A stretch of 64,000 nt of DNA, from NCBI GenBank assembly GCA_027922465.2, contig BQMF02000016.1:1736001-1800000 (forward strand), written 5' to 3'. The notes under the pieces are model-generated. The model searched no databases. It was not told the origin of the DNA and saw only the letters and a list, made by a program, of their open reading frames with translations. This DNA is from Turritopsis dohrnii (Eukaryota; Cnidaria; Hydrozoa; Anthoathecata; Oceaniidae). The translations under genes were made by a program, and so were the position numbers. Below, one piece after another: positions 58,989 through 64,000 of the stretch (its first letter is position 1; every line of letters starts with the position of its first letter).

Positions 58989-59957
58989 CTATTTTCCAGG
59001 AACAGAAGATGTTGCTGACAACTCGAAACTTTGTGGATGAAAGTAATACACCGCGGTTGCAGAGCTGCATTTCCCAATTCCTTCTTGTTGTTTCCTTCGA
59101 CAAAATCGAAACATTATTTGACGTATGGGTCGCTTGAAATAGCAATATGCTATCGAGTTTGTTGTACCGGCCATTTTAGAGATTACAACAGCGAAATTTA
59201 TAAGCAATGGTGAGGACGAAATTCCGAATGCTGTCAATACTCCAGTAAGTGCATACGGTGTCCATGTAAAAAAATGGACAGCCATGATGATTCCATGTTT
59301 GATGTACATATTTTCCCTTTTCTTTCGTTTTTCCAGTGCTAAGCCAGACACCAGTCCAGCTACTGACTGCATACGAAGCTTTTTGATAGCTTTGTATAGC
59401 ATAAATGCTATTATCACAAGTGGTAGCAAGTAAATGAAACAACAGCATAAAAGGATGTAAGAAAAACTATCTTGACGTTCCAGCTTCCAATCCAGTGAAC
59501 ATCGTTTTCCATCTAAGTCAACACTATATTTCGACCAATTCAACAATGGCATACTACTCCAGAATGCACTGTAAACAAAACTGCAGATGAATATGATAGC
59601 CATTATTTTCTTACTTTTAAAATACATTTTGTATATAGAAGGCTTCAAAACAGACAGGCCACGTAGGAGGGTTATATCTGTTAATAGAACAATGATCAGA
59701 ACAGCACATGTGTAAACTTTCCACCCAAATATCACACAAAATATTCGGTTTTCTAGTATGAATGTTTTTTCGACCAGATTCATAACAATTGTCACGACGT
59801 CTGCAGTGTTCCTTAGCATTGTGGTGAAAATGACAGCTCTTGCGATAAATTCATCTAGATCAAGTTTGATTCCAGTTTTGACAATTAGCATAATAGCTGT
59901 TCCATTAAACAGCAATGACAGCATGTCAAAGAGCATCACCAAAGTTGTGAAAAGCAT
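58989..59957 (-). CDS. Intronless opsin-like GPCR
   Basis: 322-residue seven-helix receptor. Opsin landmarks: TM2 Asp53, TM3 Cys74 and loop-2 Cys153 (disulfide pair), SLDW after Cys153, TM6 FFTWTPYA (Trp232), and TM7 Lys261 six residues before Asn267 of NSIAY, the position that binds retinal by Schiff base. Asp147, six before Cys153, occupies the position-181 counterion site. The position-113 equivalent is Phe. The TM3 E/DRY motif is LRG (98-100). The start at 59957 leaves no extracellular N-terminus; the frame is open upstream to a stop at about 60026 and passes an NIS sequon without an ATG, so a 5' exon is possible. Intronless opsins are known in cnidarians. A 34-residue Ser/Thr-rich tail follows. 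Confidence 0.85.
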   Translation of the reverse strand: MLFTTLVMLFDMLSLLFNGTAIMLIVKTGIKLDLDEFIARAVIFTTMLRNTADVVTIVMNLVEKTFILENRIFCVIFGWKVYTCAVLIIVLLTDITLLRGLSVLKPSIYKMYFKSKKIMAIIFICSFVYSAFWSSMPLLNWSKYSVDLDGKRCSLDWKLERQDSFSYILLCCCFIYLLPLVIIAFMLYKAIKKLRMQSVAGLVSGLALEKRKKRENMYIKHGIIMAVHFFTWTPYALTGVLTAFGISSSPLLINFAVVISKMAGTTNSIAYCYFKRPIRQIMFRFCRRKQQEGIGKCSSATAVYYFHPQSFELSATSSVPGK

Positions 59958-60342
59958 CTTTATCTCCAGTTCAAAGTCTCCTAGTCTCCTTTTTCTGCTG
60001 GAGATGTTTTCGTTGTTCTTTTTCTACAGAAAATTTAAAATATCAAACGTTCACGAAAATAGACCGACGTTAAAAATCCAAGTCGAAAACAGACGGAGAT
60101 ATTTAAGTCCACATCAAAGTGTATCCTACAAAAACGATCTGGTACAGGAATTCTTAATGTTAACACAGAAGTAGAATTTCAAGGTTTAGCTTTGTTGCTC
60201 CGCTCTCCACTGATCGTCAAATCCCATTTCTCACGTAAACAGTCTCTTCTATCAAAACGATGACAAAGAAAAGCAGACTCGAGTAAAACATTCTGTAGCT
60301 ACTAAATGACAACATTAAACATAAGTAGAAAGTGGTAGTGTT

Positions 60343-60720
60343 AAGGCTGAAATACACTATCCAATTAATTAGATTCAATAAATTTGAGCATCCAAATAGT
60401 TGAATTGAAACAGCTGTTTACACTATTCAAATAAAATTAAGGAATGTGTTGGAAGAAACTCATTTGATGATGGATTCAAAAGAAGAAGAATGTGTTGCAG
60501 CAGCCGTAGTAGCAACTTATCTTAGCAAAAACGAAAGGCGAAAAGATCAATTTGGGTCAAGCCATGGCTAACACGGAGAGCAGAGCTTGGTGCAGGAAAC
60601 ACTCTTCTAAGAGAACATCTCACTACCTCATACAGTATTTTTAAACATGAGATGTCATCTATAAATCAGAAGAAAAAAGCTAGAAAGTGTGTGCGAAGGA
60701 AAAGCCTGTTATGCATTTTG
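60343..60720 (+). pseudogene. Harbinger relic (N-terminal transposase piece)
   Basis: After GGCTGAAATACACTATCCAA, an AT-rich inverted-repeat-like lead, MMDSKEEECVAAAVVATYLS starts at 60471; after a frameshift RSIWVKPWLTRRAELGAGNT appears, which matches the KRRYWVHPWL.RR..GAYHTL motif of Harbinger transposases. The frame ends soon after. Confidence 0.6.
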
Positions 60721-60864
60721 CTATCCGTGATGCACTGTTACTTTTTCAATAAAAAATAATGGCTCTCATCTATAATTTTGGCACTCTCTTCGTGAAATTG
60801 CTTTTTGAATTAATTACCAAATATGAAGCTTCTTCAAAGTTAAGTAGTAATGCAAGCTTAATTG

Positions 60865-61110
60865 ACCTTTCCCGAATTTCAGTTTAAACACTGCATTGTG
60901 GTCGAATTTCATATCTAACCTCGTTTTCATGCAATTCATTGTTTCACTGATTTCATTACTTTATAACTTAATATTAGTCTCTATTATTCTCAATTCTCAC
61001 TCCAATAATTAGAAACAGGTTTGATATTACAAGCGAGGTTAGACACGACAACTCGGCCACGATGCATCGTTTAAACAGAAATTCGGGAAAGGTCCACTTA
61101 TTAAATCATA
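60865..61110. repeat. Inverted-repeat element, partly recurring at 63.8 kb
   Basis: CTTTCCCGAATTTCAGTTTAAAC (60870) and GTTTAAACAGAAATTCGGGAAAG (61070) are inverted, with CTAACCTCG / CGAGGTTAG further in. A single arm recurs near 63832-63925. Confidence 0.6.
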
Positions 61111-61309
61111 CAAGAACTTTATAAATCCACGATGAAATGAATACACTTCAAGTTTAAGAACTTTTATCCGAAAGTAAGATTTTCCTCGTGCAGCAGGTTC
61201 AGTTCCCCTATCGTAAACCAAGTCGGATTTTAAAGCAACTCCCCCAGAAAGTGAATTTGCTTTAGCCATCACAAAGAGCGTTCAGAATTGCTTTCAAAGT
61301 TGATTTAGC

Positions 61310-62090
61310 AACTTTGTCGTAGACTATATCAACTTTTAAACTAGTCGACCAAATGACAACTTGGTTACACCCTCATCATTACGTTAAGTCAACTTGGATT
61401 AAGCTCTGAGATGATTTACGACAATACCATTTAACTGAAATACATGTTGCATTTACATTTAGAAAATAGTTTAACCCTGACTGAAAATCGTGTCCCTGCT
61501 TTGACATTAGACAATCTAAAGCCTGGGCTGATCATATCATGTATTGTAAACAATTATTAAAAACAAGTCTACTTTCGTAACGAATGCACGATATCAAATA
61601 CAAGATACGCGAATTCATATGTACACTGTTATCTTCCAACGAACAGGAACGAACCGTTTCCTGATTTCCAATTAATTTGCCGGAAAAGAAAAATCTAGCT
61701 TTTATCACATACCACATGAAATTATAGAGGCACTTTGACATTAACAGATAATATGGATTGGAAGTTTAGCATAAATCGAATGATATCTAGAAAGCCATGG
61801 AAGAACAAAGAAATTTCCCATCATCTAAAGACACCAATATGTTTTAAATCCGTTTGACAATATGTAGCACTTACATGTAGCACTTACACCTGTCATTACT
61901 TTGTTTAATATTTGGTTTTTATATCATCATTAAATTTTTGAACTAAAATTGTTTATTAGCATCACCCAAACAATACATCACCGATAATATAGACGAAAAT
62001 TAATTTCAGAAAAATATTTAAAGTTGCCATGGCACGAGTTATCTTCTTCCTTGAGCTAATATTAAAGATTAGTCACTTTTCCGCCAATCA
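61310..62090. other. No recognisable gene
   Basis: AT-rich non-coding by eye. Confidence 0.4.
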
Positions 62091-62092
62091 TT

Positions 62093-62278
62093 TTAAAGAT
62101 TAGTCACTTTTCCTCCAATCAAAACTCTTGATGATACTTCTGTAATTGATGGGTAAGTATTCACACAGTATTTTATTTCATTTTGTTCCGCTTCTTTGAT
62201 TTTTAAAGCAAATCTAAGATATTCATTTTCAGAGAGTGCTATTGAACATGTTAAGGGATCATTGACAGGCTTTACCAT
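62093..62278 (-). CDS. Hypothetical short ORF or exon
   Basis: A 61-codon minus-strand frame beginning MVKPVNDPLTCSIALSENEY with balanced amino-acid use, ending in TAA. It looks more protein-like than neighbouring frames, but I do not recognise it. Confidence 0.2.
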   Translation of the reverse strand: MVKPVNDPLTCSIALSENEYLRFALKIKEAEQNEIKYCVNTYPSITEVSSRVLIGGKVTNL

Positions 62279-62501
62279 TGACAGTTTTAGTCATACTAAT
62301 CCAACAAAATTGACGAAAATCTCCCTGTTGCTCCCAATAAAATAAAAGCAAATCCAAGCAAAAGACATGGTAGTAAGATGCAAAGAGACTACGATGAGAA
62401 AGAAAAAAGGATCTATTAATAGTTTATACATACTTGGAGGTCGAGCTGTAGAGACTGCTTTCCACACAAGCGACGTAATAGTGATCTACACTAATTCCAT
62501 T

Positions 62502-62624
62502 ACCCAGTTAGCAAAATCGTCAGAGAGTCACTTCGGCAAAGAGCATTTTCATTGAAATAGTGTTTATATTTCTAAAGACTTGTACTCCTTTGCAGAAATT
62601 ATTCAACAATTTTGTCCACTGGGT
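62502..62624 (+). mobile_element. CCCAGT-family MITE, copy with TA flanks
   Basis: Begins ACCCAGTTAGCAAAATCGTC and ends TTTGTCCACTGGGT; flanked by TA on both sides. This is the best-preserved copy of the family. Confidence 0.72.
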
Positions 62625-63830
62625 AGACAGAAATTAATGCTTTCAGAATGATAGTTTGTACACTATTTCATCCATAAAACTGTAAAATAAAGTAATGTGT
62701 CGCATTAAATAAGTTTTCACGTGGGAAAATTTATTCGTCCTAAAAGTTAACGTAGATAAAAATAGTAGAGAGGAAAGCATGAAGGAAACATATGTTCAAC
62801 TCGTTTTTTCATGCGTTGACTTCGTGTCATTCTTGTTGACATATTGTTGTGATTTGTATTTCACCATAAGGTATTAATTATCATGTTATGGTGGAACAGT
62901 TGGCGCAAGTGCAGCTTTAGTCAAATGCTGTTTTGACACTTCAGGACTCGTCTGCTTGTTTACTAACACATTGAGAATTTATTTTTAAAAAATGCAGCCG
63001 ATTACGGCAGCAAGTAAATGGCATTTGTTAATCTGCTCACGGTCTTCCTTTTATTTGAATATTACTGACCAGAAATAAAAATCGAAACATTCTCTAGACG
63101 ACGACCTTGACGACGGAACCCTATTTCAATAGTCAGCTAAGTCCGCTGAAGAAAAAAATAACAGTATTTTGAATTTCGTAAGCATGGATATGGGAGTCAT
63201 TTTTTTAAGAAAAACCATATGGAAAAACAAAATATAGTCCCGTCCAAACCAAGTATTCCTGTATGTTTTTCCAAATGCATCTTCACATAGGTAACTTTTC
63301 AGGTACAGAGGTAATCAGATACTCTATATATACATTGATTTATCAAATTGATCTATTATAGCTGTATATGATATTATTACTTCAATAATTTTAAATAATT
63401 TTTCCGTACAATTAATATTGTATTATTATAATATTAATATTATATTACTAAAATTTTATAATTAATATTTTTATCAAATATATTACATTTTTTTTAAATT
63501 TGTGTTGCTGGCTTATTGACAATGAAAATTAATATTATGTAATTAATTATCAGAAAGAATTGATGAAATTCAGGAAAGGAATAAATGATGATGTTTCTTT
63601 TAAATCACGTATATTAGAAGAATTATCAGAATTTATTCTTAGAATAGAATACAAGATTAATACCCATCTGAGATTAAGTTATTGGACGTTCCAAATGTGA
63701 AATCAGCATGGATAAGCTCGATCATTTATTGTCACGAAGTTTACCGTTTGCAAGGCGAAGTTTATTACGAGGAACTTCATAAGAAATAATAGCATTAAAA
63801 TTCCTGAAGGTTATTCACTGATATTATACA
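62625..63830. other. AT-rich region without recognised gene
   Basis: Extremely AT-rich at 63390-63490 (repeated TTATAATATTAATATTA-like text). No ORF or signal assignable. Confidence 0.4.
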
Positions 63831-63831
63831 C

Positions 63832-63930
63832 CTTTCCTGAATTTCTGTTTAAATGTCGAGTTAATGCTTAGTTGTCAAGTTTAGCCTCGTTTCTATGTAT
63901 TTCATTGTTTTTCTAATTTCATAATGTTTT
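63832..63930. repeat. Single arm of the 60.9-61.1-kb repeat
   Basis: CTTTCCTGAATTTCTGTTTAAA and TTAGCCTCGTTTCTATGTAT and TTCATTGTTTTTCTAATTTC match 60870-60960 in order with scattered changes. Confidence 0.5.
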
Positions 63931-64000
63931 CACTACAGTGTGTCCACGAGAAAGTGGGCACCTAACTTTCAATAAGTATATCTTTTGTTTTTCGTCCTTG

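Noticed and set aside
58832..60174. Plus-strand ORFs overlapping the opsin (58832-59137, 59758-60174).
   Set aside because: Antisense shadows of a well-supported minus-strand receptor; no domain or splice support.

Overview
The window is AT-rich animal nuclear DNA with spliced genes, long introns (several kb) and a very dense load of transposable elements. Gene content (an intronless opsin-like receptor of the kind I know from cnidarians, a divergent TRPC channel, a twin-CX9C MICOS protein) and repeat types (CR1/Jockey-like LINE, Helitron/Helentron, PIF/Harbinger, hAT-like, pogo/Tigger) suggest a cnidarian, probably a medusozoan. That placement is inference. I saw no bacterial features, rRNA, tRNA or CRISPR array.

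Three host genes can be supported. (1) 9718-16998, plus strand: a MIC19/CHCHD3-like gene, with an N-myristoylation-type start and a C-terminal twin-CX9C domain; one small exon is unaccounted for. (2) 26952-39598, plus strand: a TRPC-type cation channel. I assembled 11 coding exons whose splice phases all agree. It has degenerate ankyrin repeats, the TRP_2 region, S1-S6, a non-canonical pore (MAW where TRPC proteins have LFW) and a conserved TRP box. (3) 58989-59957, minus strand: a single-exon opsin-like GPCR with the retinal-binding lysine and an Asp at the 181-type counterion position, but LRG in place of the E/DRY motif.

The rest is mostly mobile DNA. 1-6140 is a nest: a LINE lies inside one copy of a foldback-like DNA element, and a second, complete copy of that element lies inside the LINE 3' UTR, giving a palindrome with 1.15-kb arms. 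7.1-9.03 kb holds Helitron-like units, with one head-to-tail junction where a CTAG 3' end is followed directly by a TC 5' end; related fragments lie at 10.9-11.7, 25.5-26.1 and 32.6 kb. 11.9-13.0 kb is a LINE relic. The TRPC introns hold a 2.7-kb hAT-like element (with a reconstructable empty site), two MITEs, a 27-bp minisatellite and a LINE tail. 40.3-44.8 kb holds a truncated MITE, a repeat-rich element, a pogo relic and a complete-ended PIF/Harbinger element whose transposase is dead while its MADF partner gene is intact. 46.7-52.8 kb is a decayed Helentron coding, in order, a cysteine-protease-like domain, a coiled repeat, a DUF6570-like region, Rep (HUH), a SF1 helicase and an AP endonuclease. 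53-64 kb is MITEs, a Tc1-like element, a Harbinger relic and the opsin.

The host genes show no evident operon-like relationship. The opsin and TRPC are about 20 kb apart and belong to families that work together in rhabdomeric phototransduction, but linkage alone does not show they do so here.
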